Shown: positions 23,026 to 35,220 of the stretch, one piece after another
Position numbering within the stretch: the first letter of the stretch is position 1
How the letters are laid out: every line of letters begins with the position of its first letter
Assembly: GCA_001600415.1 (NCBI GenBank)
Contig: BCJX01000019.1
Location: forward strand, 181,546 to 245,545
DNA: 64,000 bases
Origin: Pascua guehoae
Lineage: Eukaryota; Basidiomycota; Tremellomycetes; Trichosporonales; Trichosporonaceae
Reading direction: 5' to 3'
Notes under the pieces: generated by a model
The model's input: only the letters and a program-made list of their open reading frames with translations
What the model was told of the DNA's origin: nothing
Databases searched by the model: none
Made by a program: the position numbers and the translations under genes

Positions 23026-25243
23026 ATGCCCAGTTTCGACAGACGAAGACTGGCCGTGAGGGCACTGGGGCCCGCCCCCAGAACGCTCGTACCCACACTG
23101 GCGCTCCTCGCCAGTGTGCCCCTCGCCAGTGCCGTACCACCCCTCCTCCCCAATCTCATGTTCAACGTGACGCTCTCGTCCATGTCCCCGCTGTGGGACT
23201 ATAGCGACACGCCCGCGTGGTCGACAAACTTCTCCGACTCTGACCCGGCGACAGTCGGTACTGTGGGCCGCGGCGATTCCGTCGCGTGGGTCGCGGGCGG
23301 GAGCGACGAGGCCGAGCAGGCGAGCATGTTTCTGTGCCAGCAGGGCACCGCGCTGTATGTGTACGGCTCGGTGTCGCTCGCAGCGGGCCAATCGGACGAG
23401 GCAAAGGTGCTCTACTGGGCCGGCGAGGAACCGTACAAGTACATACCCGCCATGGTCGGGGACGCGCAGACGTTGCTCTTCAAACAGGAAGGCGCGTGGC
23501 AGTGGTTCTGCAACGCGCTTTATGCCAGGGCCAACATGGGCTTGTGGTCGATTAATGGGGTCACGGTCACGACGGGCATGGTGACCGACGCGTGAGTAGC
23601 CTGGGACATGAGTCGTCAAAGCTGGCACCAGATGTCACCCAGTCACTCCATGCGACGACGTAGGGGGCGAGGCCGCGTCGCTGCCGTGTGGCGTCGGCAC
23701 CAATGCAGACTTGCTCAAGTTTTAGTTCGATACCAACTGACCCCAGCCCCACGTTCGCAGATGTCAACTACGAAACGGTCCCGTTCGTAGCCTACGGCGA
23801 GCTCAACCGCCGCTTCACTTTCTACGGCGCGTGGCAGGCATCGTCCAAGCTCGGCGACACAGACTATGAGTCGGCGACGGGCGCCTTCACCACGATCCAG
23901 CCCAGAGTCACCACAGGGTGGGTCCCCGATAACACGTCGTTCCTGGTCATCCGCGGCGTCATGGGGCCGGGGTACGACAAGGTCAACATTCACTTGAATC
24001 CCGATCCGGGCCCACCCTACGAGAGACCCCCCAACTATCTCAATCGCAACACGAGCAGCGAGTGGTATATGCCCGATGCTGTCATCTACTTTCGACCCAT
24101 TGACCCGACCGTGCAGTATCGGTTGAGTATGGGTCTGTCCCCCAACGCGCCCTTAAACACGACGATCGGGCTGCACAGCGTCACTTATTATTCTGCCTTG
24201 TGGTAGGTTTCGAGTCAGCTGCGATTGTCGTTGGAGGCACACCGCACGGCTGATTCACTCCCTATAAGTCGTTCCATGTCGCCTCGGAACGCTGACATGG
24301 CAGGAACGGCACATACGGAGGAAACACCGCCGGCATCCAGGACTTTCAACACCGCCCAGGCGTCTTCAACAGCATCAACACGCGCACGCCGAGCAATGAC
24401 ACGAGCGCGAACAACAGCAGCGACCCTGATAGTGGGGTGGACGTGCAAAGCGGGGCAAGCGACGGAAACTCTTCTGGCAAAAGCAAGACAAACATTGGCG
24501 CTGTTGCCGGCGGCGTCGTTGGTGGTATCTTGGCCATCGTCCTCGTGGCGGTGGCCTTTTTCCTCTGGCGGCGAAGGAAGCGCTCGAGTAAGGGCGCATT
24601 CTTGCATGGGTCCGAGAACAGGTGCGTGTTCCGTGTCCGCCAACAGTCTCGACTCTGGTCTGTCCTCGGCCACAGAAACCACCCGCATTTCCTCATCAGT
24701 GGCGAGCATACCTGCTAACCCCAGCGACATGTTCGAGGTTGACTCGGAAGTCCCCACCCCACACCCATTCGTCGCCCTCCCCAGCCCGCCCATGCCTGCT
24801 GGGCCCAATCTTCCCAGTCCCCAATTGGACACGGACACTATCGGCTCTTCAGAAAAGCGTGCCATCGCACACGCCGAGGCCGAGGCGCTCGTCAGTCCGC
24901 TCATGTAAGTCGTGCCAGAAGTCGTGCCCACCAGGACATGAGCCCAAGCCAGGACTAACCCGTGCCCAGCTTCGGAAGCCATACCACACTACCTTCCCCC
25001 GTTGCGGCTTCTCCTTCAGCACCGGCACACAATACTCTGCCCTCTCCACCCTCCGACCTTCTCTCCCCCGCCACTCAGGCGCCGCAACTCCAGATCCCAC
25101 GACCCCCGCGGCACACCCCCAGAACCCCACCACCAAGGCGCAGACCGACTGTACATGCCGTCGATGGCGGGGCGGCACAGGACGTCGAGGTCGTTCCCCC
25201 GCTATATGACCCGTCGTGGCTGGGTGGTCCGGCTAGAGATTAA
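23026..25243 (+). CDS. Secreted single-pass membrane protein with large extracellular domain, unknown function
   Basis: Exons 23026-23591, 23747-24202, 24304-24621, 24725-24904 and 24970-25243 give 597 residues. An N-terminal signal region with a hydrophobic core (TLVPTLALLASVPLASAV, about residues 21-38) is followed by a roughly 330-residue extracellular part. That part holds two similar-sized beta-rich halves: GDSVAWVAGGSDEAEQ..VYGSV, and VAYGELNRRFTFYGAWQA. Several N-glycosylation sites follow (NTSS, NGTY, NDTS, NNSS). One membrane span (AGGVVGGILAIVLVAVAFFLW) is closed by RRRKR, and the cytoplasmic tail of about 160 residues is Pro/Ser-rich. Such two-domain proteins with a TM and a disordered tail are common in basidiomycetes and lack an assigned function. 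A sensor or adhesin role would be a guess. Confidence 0.75.
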
Positions 25244-27739
25244 TAGTTGTGTTTGTCTTGCATTGGGGACGTGTTGCTTGGTTTGAGGTGCTGCACTGTA
25301 TGCTGCCGAATGAGTTTGGCGGATTGGGTCGTGGCTGGTAGTGAACTTGGTCTCGCAAGGGCAAGCCTGGTGGTGACTTATGCAGGGCACGGAAATCACC
25401 ACTATGGCCACGTGGGGCCCAAGTGCTAATTCATAGTTGCAATTGGAGTAGGGTCACTTAATCCCGATCAACAGCCGATCTTCGACCCGTCCGCACTCCA
25501 AACCCGCTCCGTGCGAGCTGTCAAGGAATTGGGATCCGTATGCATTCTCAACAATTGTGGTGGTGCTGTGGCTAACAGGTGCGTGATCGCTTTGTGATAC
25601 CTACTAACCCACTCACCCCTAACCCCGCGTGTTCGGTTCCCTTGAAAGCCCTTTCTCTGTCTAGGGTGACTGTGGTCGGACAAAAGAACCGCGGCAGCTG
25701 CCTGGCTAATATTTCCCACCTGTCCAGCGGACGTTAAGCACACAACTTTTTTGGTGGTTGTTGTGTTTGCTTGCTTGTAAGGTGGGTGCATGGGCTGGGA
25801 ACATACATGGCAGAGGAACCAGGCTGGTGCTTTCATGAGACCGGTCAGGAGCTGCGTGCAGCGGGACCTCGTACACGCGGATGGTCGGCGGTGAGCAATT
25901 GATCTCCTGCAGTGAAAGGGGTGGGAGTCCTACGGCCAAGTCTCGGTGCTGCATTAAACAGGCAAACAGGTACCAGTTATGAGAGTTTAGTCAAGAACGG
26001 GCACCACAACAGATCGGCGATGGAAATCTGACGTACCCGCTGGGCGTTGCTCAGGCGCCCATAACGTCCCAGTTGTATAGCTGCTCTAGTATACTAGAAG
26101 GCCAGAACATCAGTTGAGGGTCTGTCTCCCACAAATGCCATGAGCAGTGTTTCCGCGATGTGCTTCCGAGTCTTATCAGAACGGGCAATCGAACACGCAG
26201 GTGGTATTTGGAACATGCACCATCCGACCGTGCCCGTCGCTGACCACTAGCACCATTGACGGTAGTGTGCGATTGATACGCCAGCAGCGCTGGTATAACC
26301 ATCACCCCCTAACCCCTCAGGTAACAAGATGCGACTATTGTTGGCTATCGTCTCTTTGGCCCTGAGTCGCGTGCCCATTAGCTTCCATTCGGTCGGCGCG
26401 CTTCCTTTTGTCCCCCCGAGTCGGCCTCAAAACATTCATCTGCGATTCATGTTGCTTGTCACATCTCCTCGTCACTCATCCCCATTGACGCGTACAAGCG
26501 CACACTGGCAGTAACGCCAACGCCAGCACCAACGGAACGAGGCCGTCACGACGAAGGTATTGTCACGGCCCACCCCTACATCTCACCCAGAGACCAGGCG
26601 CCCTTCCGAGGTGACGCACCGGGGGGCATCTCACCTCCCTCATCTCACCTCACTCACCTCACCTCACTCACCTCACTCACGTACTGACGCGCACCCACAT
26701 CCCGCGGAAGAGAAGGTTTTCCAGCCCCAGCTACATCCACTTACTCCGCGGCGCGGCTTACGAAACCCTCGAGGGCGGACCAAATGTGAAACTCGAGGGT
26801 TACGCGCACCGCTCTGCGCATCCCGCCCACGTCTAATTTCGGCTTGTTGGCAGATACAAGCTCTTGCCATGGCACCGCCCGCAGAGCTTGCCGAGCTTTT
26901 GGGCAGTCGTCCGAGCGGTGCCTGGAGGTCTAGGTGCGGCTCTGTCGCTGGTGGCGCGCGGCGGGGCCCAGCGGCACGGTGCGGCGCGCCTGGAGCGACC
27001 CGTGTTTTGATGCCTCCCCGTTCGCACTCCATTCCACTGCGGGGTCAAGTGACCAAAGTGACAAGGTAATGTGTGCACCGGCCCCGAGTACCTGTGTCGT
27101 TATTTTGCCGTTACATCCGGTGCAAGACTTGCTCGTGTTCCCGAGTCGCGTCGACCTCGGGTGGCATAGAGATTCACAGCGGTGTCTGCAGCGGTGCGTG
27201 CGGTGCGTGCGGTGCTGATGCTATGCCGTATGCACCTGTGCTGAACGCGGACCGCGCATCGTCTGGCGTCTTGCGTTGCTTCTGGCGTCTGGCGTCTCAA
27301 GTCTTACAGGTACGGTACGGGAATGAGGGTAGCCAATGTGCAACTCTTAACTCTGGGTGCCGCGTCGAACAAGGATGGCTTGGCTGCAGTTCGAATGCCC
27401 AAATTGTCGAGCGAGGGACAGAGCCATACATGTTGAATAGAGTCTACCAAGACGGCCTCTAGGGGTCTACTCTGGGCGCGCACGCGTGCACAGGTCGCTC
27501 GATCGAGGTGCGAGATCGATGTGCGAGACCAAGGTGCGACATCGAGGTGTGAGCTCGGGCCAATCAACACACATTACACTGCACATATAACCCCCAATGT
27601 TACGGGCAGGTACAGAGCAAGCCCTCTTCCCCCTCCCCCTCCTGTTTCTTCTTCACCACTCCTGTACCACGCCGTACACTGGTTTGTCGTTCGTGGTTTG
27701 TCGTTCGTTTGACCACCCCCGTTCCCGAAGCTAGCAGCA
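25244..27739. other. Intergenic region, 2.5 kb
   Basis: No gene is supported. At 26622-26690 a CACCTCACT microsatellite-like array occurs. Between 27180 and 27230 GGTGCGTGC repeats appear, and between 27480 and 27560 there are short repeats of CGAGGTG/GATGTGCGA. The last 200 bp lead into the lyase gene, with CCCTCTTCCCCCTCCCCCTCC as a pyrimidine tract. Confidence 0.45.
26622..26690 (+). repeat. CACCTCACT simple repeat
   Basis: Imperfect copies of CTCACCTCACT run for about 70 bp. No function is evident. Confidence 0.7.
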
Positions 27740-29438
27740 ATGCGCTTCTCGTCCTTGTTCATGCTCGCGCTCGCGCTCCCGGCGCTCGCGGCACCGTCCC
27801 GCCTCGACCAGGTGCGTCGTGCCGCGGCCACCAAAAAGTGCAGGGCCAGGACGTCGGCGGTCGTCCCTTCGGGTGTCGTTCCGTCTGCTTCGTCTGGTAG
27901 CGAGCCGTCTGCGCCCCCGTCCAGCGCCATTGTCTCTGCCTCTGCCAGTGCTCCGTCCCAGGCTGCCTCGGCGTCGGCGTCGGCTTCTGGAGGTACGGGC
28001 ACATCCGCGTCCGCATCCGCGTCCATTGATGCGCCGTGTGCGTGCGCCACGCCATCGACCGTGGTGCTCGACGGTGCGCGCCTCGTCGACCTCAAGAAGC
28101 AGCTCGAAAACGCAAAGGCCAAGAGCAGTGATGATACCGCCCAGCACCCCGTGCCGCTCACGACTGTGCTCGACAATCTCGTCGTCGCGGCCGACAACTG
28201 GCTCACGCAGGGCCCGTGGACTGTCACGTCCAAGAAGGCCCAGGTCCCCAACGGTACTGTGTGAGTTTGAACACCACTGCGCTGCAGTTGAGCTGTTTTA
28301 TGGGTGGAGGCTGACGCTATTTCCTAGTCACGACTACGCCTCGCAAGCACCGTACTGGTGGCCGAACAACTGGGACAACCCGAGCAGCACCGAGGAATGC
28401 CCTTACGTCCAGCGGGACGGCGTGCGCAACCCGGCCGTCGACGACTATACCGACCGGCGCGACGGGGCCAGCATGATGAATGCGAGCTACACGCTCTCGC
28501 TCGCGTGGTGGTACACGGACAAGGCCGAGTACCGCGAGCACGCGGGCAAGGTGCTGCGCACGTGGTTTATCGACGAAGCGACCGCGATGACCCCGCACCT
28601 CAAGCACGCCCAGATTATCCCCTGCAAGAATGATGTGAGTTGTGGCGGGCGCCCACATTACGAGCGGTGGCTAACTGCCGTCCAGGGGCGCGAAACTGGC
28701 ATCATCGACTTTTCGCAGCAGTACACCGACGTGCTTGACGCGGTGGCCATTCTCGCGACAAAGTTTGACAGCGCGTGGTCCAAGGCCGACGACGATGCGT
28801 TCCGTGCGTGGAACACCGAGTTCCTTGCGTGGCTCCAGGACAGCGACTTTGGCAAGCAAGTGGTGAGTCTGTGCCGGGTAAACTCTCCACTGCCCAGCCA
28901 CTGACACTTTCCTTTCTAGCTCAAGGCCAAAAACAACCACTTTACATTCGCGGCCATGTGCTCTGCGGGCATTGCAGTGTACGTGGGGCAATACGATGTG
29001 GCGGTCGACATGGTCAACATTGTCCTCCCCCGCATCAACACGGACATTGCCGCCGACGGCAGCCAGCCGCAGGAGCTCATCCGCACCACGTCCTGGCACT
29101 ATTCCACCTTCAACCTCGTGGCGTACACGCGCCTGTGCGCGATCGGCAAGCTTCCAAAGGTCGGCATCGACGTGTGGGGGTACACCGGCCCCGAGGGCCA
29201 GAGTGTCCAAAAGGCCATTTCATTCATCACACCCTATGCGGCAGGCAAGGAGACGTGGACCTACCCCGAACTCCACTTTAACGCGTACGCCGCCTACGAC
29301 GTTATCCGGTTCGGCGCAGACTGGGGCCTCCAGGAGGCCGTCAAGGCTACCCCGGACCTCGAGGTGCCGCCCGGCGGCGTCATGTGGGACCTCCGCCCCG
29401 CTAGCGAGCAGCTCGACTCGATCCTCGGAAACTTGTAG
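27740..29438 (+). CDS. Secreted alginate-lyase-like (alpha/alpha-toroid polysaccharide lyase) enzyme
   Basis: Exons 27740-28260, 28328-28634, 28686-28862 and 28920-29438 give 507 residues. Residues 1-17 are a signal peptide (MRFSSLFMLALALPALA). A Ser/Ala-rich spacer (about 45-95) follows, then the catalytic region. The motif VHDYASQAPYWWP (about 173-185), followed by PYVQRDGVRNP, is the hallmark of the alginate lyase (PF05426-like) fold used by several polysaccharide lyase families. Downstream helices contain NNHFTFAAMCSAGIAVYVGQ and TSWHYSTFNLVAYTRL, with Asn-His and His-Tyr pairs in the positions where such lyases carry catalytic residues. The enzyme probably cleaves uronic-acid polysaccharides outside the cell by beta-elimination. 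The exact substrate cannot be read from sequence. There is no GPI tail, so it should be released. Confidence 0.8.
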
Positions 29439-31228
29439 AGAATAAACGGGTCGCGTACAGACTACCTACATCAGGAAACAGCAGTGCTCGCGGGCGAGCA
29501 CAGTTTCAACTCTTCCCGTATCACACACACACATCTGTCGACAACAAGGGTCTGCCATACACACATACAGGGGATTAAAAATAAGCAACGAGACACATGG
29601 TGTACACGTTCGCCGTCGACCATACATACATTTTGTCGTCTACAAAGCCATGCATGCCTGTTAGAATTATACGAAAACTATTCCTGGATCGGTATGCATC
29701 GTAGCTATTCAGAACCATGACTGGACCTGCATTCATTGCAAAAACCAAGCGACAGGAGGTGACAAAATATTGCTATCTCTGTCCTACCCGTGGTCAATAA
29801 TCCATTGTCCGTACTCCATAATCCGTAGTCCATCATCGCACGTGTTGTTGGACAACATGCTGCTTCCCAGTTGTCTATCCCATTATGGCGCTGTAAGTTC
29901 TGCATGTTGCCGTCTGGGAGACCCTGTAAATCGCCCCAAGAGGAACAACTCCCCTGTTCAACTGTCATGCATGTGCTCTTCTCAGTCGAGCAATTTTCTG
30001 GTGCATTAGGTGCCCAAGATTGATGGGTGAGCTCCGGAACATTGTCTGAACTGATTGAAAGGGCATGCAAAGATATGACAGAGAGGTATGTGGGTTTAAT
30101 GAGGACAGAATTGAAGGGGTGTACTAATGATGTTGTGAGCACATTAAACTTTGCACTATTCATTGATCATCTGTGGAGTATACAGCTCTATGTCTTTAGA
30201 CTATGCATGCAACGTTTCTTTTCTTTGGGTGTCATGGGTGTTGAAAACTATTTCCTCGGGTGCAAGGGTACACTGCAGTGCGTGGTTAAAAGTGGCAAGC
30301 GTCTCATGACTTTTTTCGTACCCCGTACCACCACACTGCGTCTGTGCGTCGCCTCGAGGGCGGGCCGCGGCGCTGGACACTTTTGATTTCTCCTTGTTCT
30401 AGATCCAGCAGCCTCTCGTTGTAAACCTACATTTCCTGCCATGCGTACAACCTTACCTTCTGTTCACTCGATCGCACATGAGTCCACCTTGATACTTTGC
30501 CCAGCGCCCGCTTGTCTCGTCAGTGATGAACGACTGTAGGCAGTATCCAAGCACAAAGCAGTGGGGATAAGTGCCTGTTCCCCCTCTCCCCCTGGCGTGG
30601 ACGTCTTCACATCCACTAGCCCATCAACCTGCTTGGTCGGCGCAAGGCACTCGATCTACTCCTGACTCGACTCGCTAGGCACACGCCATCAAGCTCTTTG
30701 ACACAGCGGTCAACATCAATGTTGCCTTTCACGCCTGTATGGCCCGCCCTGCGTTGCCCTTGTTAACCACTTCCCCCCTCCCCATTCCCATTCACTCCCT
30801 TCGTGACGGAAAGTAGGCAATGTATTGACAATTGCCACTTTGACCTTGGAACGCGTTGCAGTCATCAGTGACTTCCCCAGCGATACAGACGGAGCCAACG
30901 TAGAGACCGCCACTTTGGGGAGCGGCGACATGGAACGTGGGAAAAGCGCTCACCACAGTGGGAGGCAGCACCCTACAGTACTACACAAACCTTCGGAAAT
31001 CGCCGTGAGTTTCCCCAGTATGGTAGGCATGGCAATGTGTGAGTTCAGTCTTCGATCTCCAACAACTGTCCCACCACGTGTAGCAGTCAGGCATTGTGCA
31101 TCGTGGCAACCACCTATGCATCACAGATGTTCCGTTTTCATCTCTGGGTTTCCGCTTCGCCACGTCTGGGCCACGTCTGAGACGCAGGCAGACAGGCTCC
31201 GGTCGCCCATTGGTAAACACGACGCGGC
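29439..31228. other. Intergenic region, 1.8 kb, with a possible gene relic
   Basis: AT content is higher than elsewhere from 29500 to 30400 and no frame is supported. From about 30690 to 31000 short frames such as LFDTAVNIN and LTIATLTLERVAVISDFPS look protein-like but cannot be joined into one reading frame. They may be remains of a gene on the plus strand. Confidence 0.4.
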
Positions 31229-33454
31229 TTAGAGCTCGTCCTTGGCGTTGCCAAAGACCTGCTGGGCGGCGTCGGCAATGTCGTCCTTGATCTCGCCGGC
31301 CTTCTTTGCGACAAACGCGTTGAGAATGTTGGCCTTGATCTTGAGCTCGTCGATCTTGGTGGGCGCGAGCGAGGGCGAGGCGAGGAGGTTGGCGAGACTA
31401 AGTGTTAGCGAGTGTGAGGCGGAGGAGCACGCGTGACGGTTGCGCGAATGGAGAGAACGGAGGGGGTGATTTCGGGGCCATCGTTGTGTCCGATTCGTAG
31501 CTCGAAGCACATGCAGCCCCGTCACAAGCGTGAAAGAAACGAGAAAACCCAAACGCCACTCACCGGCTCTGTTCCTTCTGGAGCCACGCGTCGCCCTTCT
31601 CCTTGATGCGCTCCATGGCCTTGACATAGTATGCCGCCGCGGCGCGGACCTTTGCGTCGGCGTCCTTGCCGAGGCCGGAAACGTACTCCTGGGCCTGGGC
31701 AAAGACCTCATCACGGCTGGGGAGGTTGGCAATGTACTCGCTCGCGAGCGTGTCGAGGTCGGCGACCTTGCCCGCAAGCTCGTCGAGAAGACCCGACGGG
31801 GTGCGGTGGGTGCCGCAGTGCTCGTTGAGGAAGTCGATAAACTGCTGCTCGCTGCGGCCGCTCTCGTAGAGGGCAGGCGTCTCGGGGTCGGAGCCCTTGG
31901 CGAAGAACTTGAGCGTGGGGAACGAGCGCACACCGTACTTGGACGCGAGGGCCTTGTTCTCCTCGGCGTCGGCGTTGACGTGTGCGACAATGCACTCGGA
32001 CTCGGACGAGAAGGCGCGGGCAACGTTTTCGTAAGCAGGCTTCATGTTCTGCGGGTTAGCAACTTCCATATGTAGAGCAACTTGTCCTGGCCATCACTTT
32101 GGGTGCAGGGCCTTGGCTGTGCGACCTTGCCTAGGGGCGTGCCTCTCAACACGTCTCAACGCGCATCGAAGTGCCTACCACCCCGGTATCACCGCGGACC
32201 CAGCTCCCCAAGCCCTCAAATTCCCAGCACTAACTCACCTTGCAGTGACCACACCACGGCGCAGTAAACGCAACGAGGACATTCTTGGAACCATCGACAA
32301 TCTTGTCAAAGTTGGACGAGTCGAGCTCCTTGGCGGCGGGCGGGGGCGGGGGCTTAATGTTGGACTTGACACCGGCCTTTTCCGTCACAAACTTGACGAG
32401 CGAGTCGAGGTCACGGCCAGACGAGTAGTCCTCGGGCTCGAGCGAGCCCTTGGGGAACCACTTGAGGGCTGTGGGTTAGAATCGGCTTCAGAGAGCTTGC
32501 AGCAATGGTGGAGGAGTAGGTGGCGGGACGAGTATGGGGAGCAGAGTGAGAAGAAGGTGGACGGGAGGAAGGACCGGAGCGGAGTGACCGAGGTAATGTA
32601 GGTGAGGAGCAAGGGTAAATCAAAGCGCATGTCGAGCGCAAGAGCACGCCTACTTGGCCACTCCGGCCGGCTGCTCCTCCTCTACTCCCTCTATCAACCC
32701 CACACCAGAGCCCACGCACACCCCACCCCGACACCCTACGAAGACCTCTCTCGGTACTCACTAGGGTATCCCTGCACGCCAAACCGCTGTCCGAGGTCAC
32801 GGCCGGCGCCGTCCGCGTCCGTTTTGGCAATCACGACGCCCTTGGGGAACGCGTCCGCGAGCTGCTCATATGTGGGTGCGACTGTGGGGGGTTAATTGAC
32901 TACACCAGTGAGGAGGGCTGGACGAAGGTTGGGAGAAGGGGACTCACGGTTCTTGCAGTGTCCGCACCAGCTGTTGGTCAGTGTTTGTACAGGTATCAGA
33001 TATCAGGTATCCCAGGTATACGGCTATCCCAGTATCCCAGGTATCCTTGGTAGGCCAGATAGGACAGGTACCAGGAATACTCGGCATCGCACCAGGCATC
33101 CTCGGACAACTCACGGAGCATAACTGCGTCTGTCAGCGCCATTTCCAAAGCAACACTCCCGCCTCGCGCCCAGCCACACTACTGGCGCAGTGGACCGTAC
33201 TGCACCGCAGCGGAGTACTCACAACTCGACGAGGGCCGGCTTGTCCTGGCCGACAATCTAACATAGTCAGTCACCCATTCGGTGGAGGCCCCAACCCCCC
33301 TCTCTCCTCTCCCCGCCCAGCCCCATCCCCGCGCGTCGCGAGGTCGGCCTACGGTACTTACCTGTTCGAAATTCTTAGAGTCGAGGTCGACGACGTTGGA
33401 CGCGCGCACGAGCGCGGCGAGGCCGAGGAGGGCCGTCGTGAGGAAGAAACGCAT
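31229..33454 (-). CDS. Protein disulfide isomerase, ER-resident, two thioredoxin domains plus ERp29-type C-terminal domain
   Basis: Eight exons: 33454-33362, 33257-33223, 33123-33115, 32970-32948, 32881-32762, 32468-32239, 32048-31564 and 31397-31229, 387 residues. Residues 1-18 are a signal peptide. The first thioredoxin domain has FYAPWCGHCKN with CGHC at 48-51, and the second has APWCGHCK with CGHC at 166-169. The alpha-helical region after about residue 255 (ANLPSRDEVFAQAQEYV, AAAYYVKAMERI) matches the ERp29c/D domain of the ERp38-like PDI group. The last four residues are KDEL, an ER retention signal. It catalyses disulfide formation and isomerisation in secretory proteins such as the amylase and wall proteins nearby. 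Exon 3 is only 9 nt and encodes YAP of the active-site motif. Divergent neighbour at 34523. Confidence 0.92.
32990..33065 (+). repeat. CAGGTATCCC short repeats inside a PDI intron
   Basis: Imperfect copies of CCCAGGTAT and TATCAGGTATC lie in the intron between the 9-nt exon and the CGHC exon of the PDI gene. Confidence 0.6.
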
Positions 33455-34024
33455 GGTGGGGTGGGTGTGTGTGCGTTGGCGACCTGCAAGAGGTCGGACA
33501 ACACGACTTTGTCAGCGGGCGGGCGGGTGCGGTGCTGGATGCTGGCGTGTATTGGCTGGCAGTTGGCGGTGACGGCGGTGACGCGGTGCGCGGTGACGTG
33601 GAATTGGAATGACGCACGTGGTGTGTCGCGTGGCAACCATGCTTCAGGGAGCATTCAGGCACACCAATACACGTGGCACTCGCGAGGCAGCTTGGGCGCT
33701 CGGGCCGATCGGCCAGGCGCGCCGTGGTGAGCAGCACCGGGGCCGTCATCACTGCCATCCCAGTCCGTTCACCAGACGTCGACGAGCATCTAGATGCCCT
33801 GGAACGCAATTAACCGAGATGAGGTAGTGGCAGACGATAATCCCGAGGAAGAGGAGGAATGGGAAGGAACGCAAGGAAACAGAACGCAGAGCAAACGCTG
33901 ACTGGAGACGGCCGATGATCAAGCATCTCCGTCCGTCTTCGTGCGATCATCGCTGTCGAGGGTACATGCCTGTCTCTAGCAGGCGCTAACAGGAGTTGAG
34001 ATAGAGAAATGTACTCACTAGTTG

Positions 34025-34170
34025 AAGGGAAAATTAGGGCTTGTGGCACCTGCACAACACGATGTGGCACTTTCCACCTCCCGAGAGCACGTCCATAAAA
34101 GTTGTCAAAATCGACCTCGAGCGACGTTCTAAGACTGCAAACCCATGCACATCGCCTCTATTCTCCCGCG
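34025..34170 (+). repeat. Left direct repeat flanking a 7.2-kb segment
   Basis: Shares GAAGG.AAAATT, GTGGCACC, ATCGACC.CGAG.GAC, TTCTAAGACTGCAAACCCAT and CGCGAAC, in the same order and orientation, with 41196-41345. The stretch TTCTAAGACTGCAAACCCATGCA is identical in both. Confidence 0.75.
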
Positions 34171-34314
34171 AACAAGGAAGGATACAGACGAGTAGAGGCG
34201 TAATTGATCGCATGAACTGCAGTCAATCGCGGCAACTCTCCCAAGTGCACTGAGCCACCGGCCATCGGCGCCGCCAGCCCGGTTTCGTACCCAGCGCGCT
34301 TTCTCACCTTCCCT

Positions 34315-34400
34315 CGCACCACTTTCCTTCCTTCCTCCTCTCCTTCCTTCCCTCCTCTCCTTCCTTCCGTCCTCTCCTTCCTCCCTCCTTCCTTGATTCC
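34315..34400 (+). promoter_or_regulatory. CCTT pyrimidine-rich tract upstream of the small lysine-rich gene
   Basis: About 85 bp of CCTTCCT and CCTCTCCTT repeats end some 120 bp before the ATG at 34523. Pyrimidine tracts are frequent core-promoter elements in fungi; the role here is inferred. Confidence 0.4.
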
Positions 34401-34522
34401 CCCCCCGCGTCTTCTCCCTAGGCCCTGAGAGCCTTTTAAACTCCCTGCATGCATGCCTTTGTCGTTTGCTTTTCGCTGCATTGATTTTTCCTCGCTCCTC
34501 CTCACCCCAACCTCCAAACACC

Positions 34523-35220
34523 ATGCCGCCGCTCCGCCAGACGAGCCTCAACGCCTTTGTGAGCGCCATCTCCGTGTCATTATCGACGGCCTATAGCCCA
34601 TGTTTCTCGAGGACCCACTGTCGCCCACACACCCCTCTACGCCCCACTGCGCACCCATGCCTCTAACTCCAGCTCCTCCCCTCGCCCCTCCCCGCCGCTG
34701 CCGGCACCTCTCGGTCGGCGGCGTTAAACGCTCGCACTCGGACCGACCCCGTCAAGGGTAGGTGCTTGTACATGACATTTATCCTCACTATGCATAGCGT
34801 CCGTCGAGGTCAAGGGCAAGGGCAAGAATGGCAAGGACAAGGACGAGGACAAGGACAAGGACAAGGGCAAGGGAAAGGGAAAGGGGAAGGAGAAGGAGAA
34901 GGTAAGAGAGGGCAGAGGTAAATACTGACCGAGTAGGAGCAGGCCCCCCCGAGGAAGCGTCGCAAGGTGGTCGAGGCCGAGGGGGAGGTGGACGAGGTCG
35001 AGGAAGGCGAGAGGAACGAGGAAGGTGAGAGTTGCTGAATTTGCTACCGTGCCGATCAATAAGTTGACACGAAATTCAAGGCCGCGGTGAGCCCACTGCG
35101 TTCAAGTTGCTCAACTTTGAGCCGATGGACCCCGTCCGCCCTATCGCGGCCACGCTCCCGTGGGCCATCTCCGTCGGCGAGCCGGCCTTTGACGCGGTGG
35201 ACACGGATATGGAGTGGTAG
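34523..35220 (+). CDS. Small lysine-rich nuclear protein with N-terminal PIP-box-like motif
   Basis: Exons 34523-34558, 34673-34757, 34798-34901, 34937-35024 and 35081-35220 give 150 residues. The protein opens MPPLRQTSLNAFLL; QTSLNAFL (residues 6-13) resembles a PCNA-interacting PIP box (QxxLxxFF-type), although the last position is Leu and not aromatic. A Lys/Asp/Gly repeat (KDKDEDKDKDKGKGK) follows, then PRKRRK, a classical nuclear localisation signal. An acidic block and a conserved-looking tail (FKLLNFEPMDPVRPI) complete it. I infer a nuclear protein that may bind PCNA. No family is recognised. The first splice junction falls right after NAF, inside the motif. Confidence 0.65.

Larger units (their letters stand above)
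33455..34522. other. Divergent intergenic region with a repeat copy and a pyrimidine tract
   Basis: This region separates the PDI gene and the small lysine-rich gene, which are transcribed away from each other. It holds the left copy of a roughly 130-bp direct repeat (34025-34170) and a CCTTCCTTCCT tract at about 34315-34400 that probably serves the promoter of the plus-strand gene. Confidence 0.5.
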
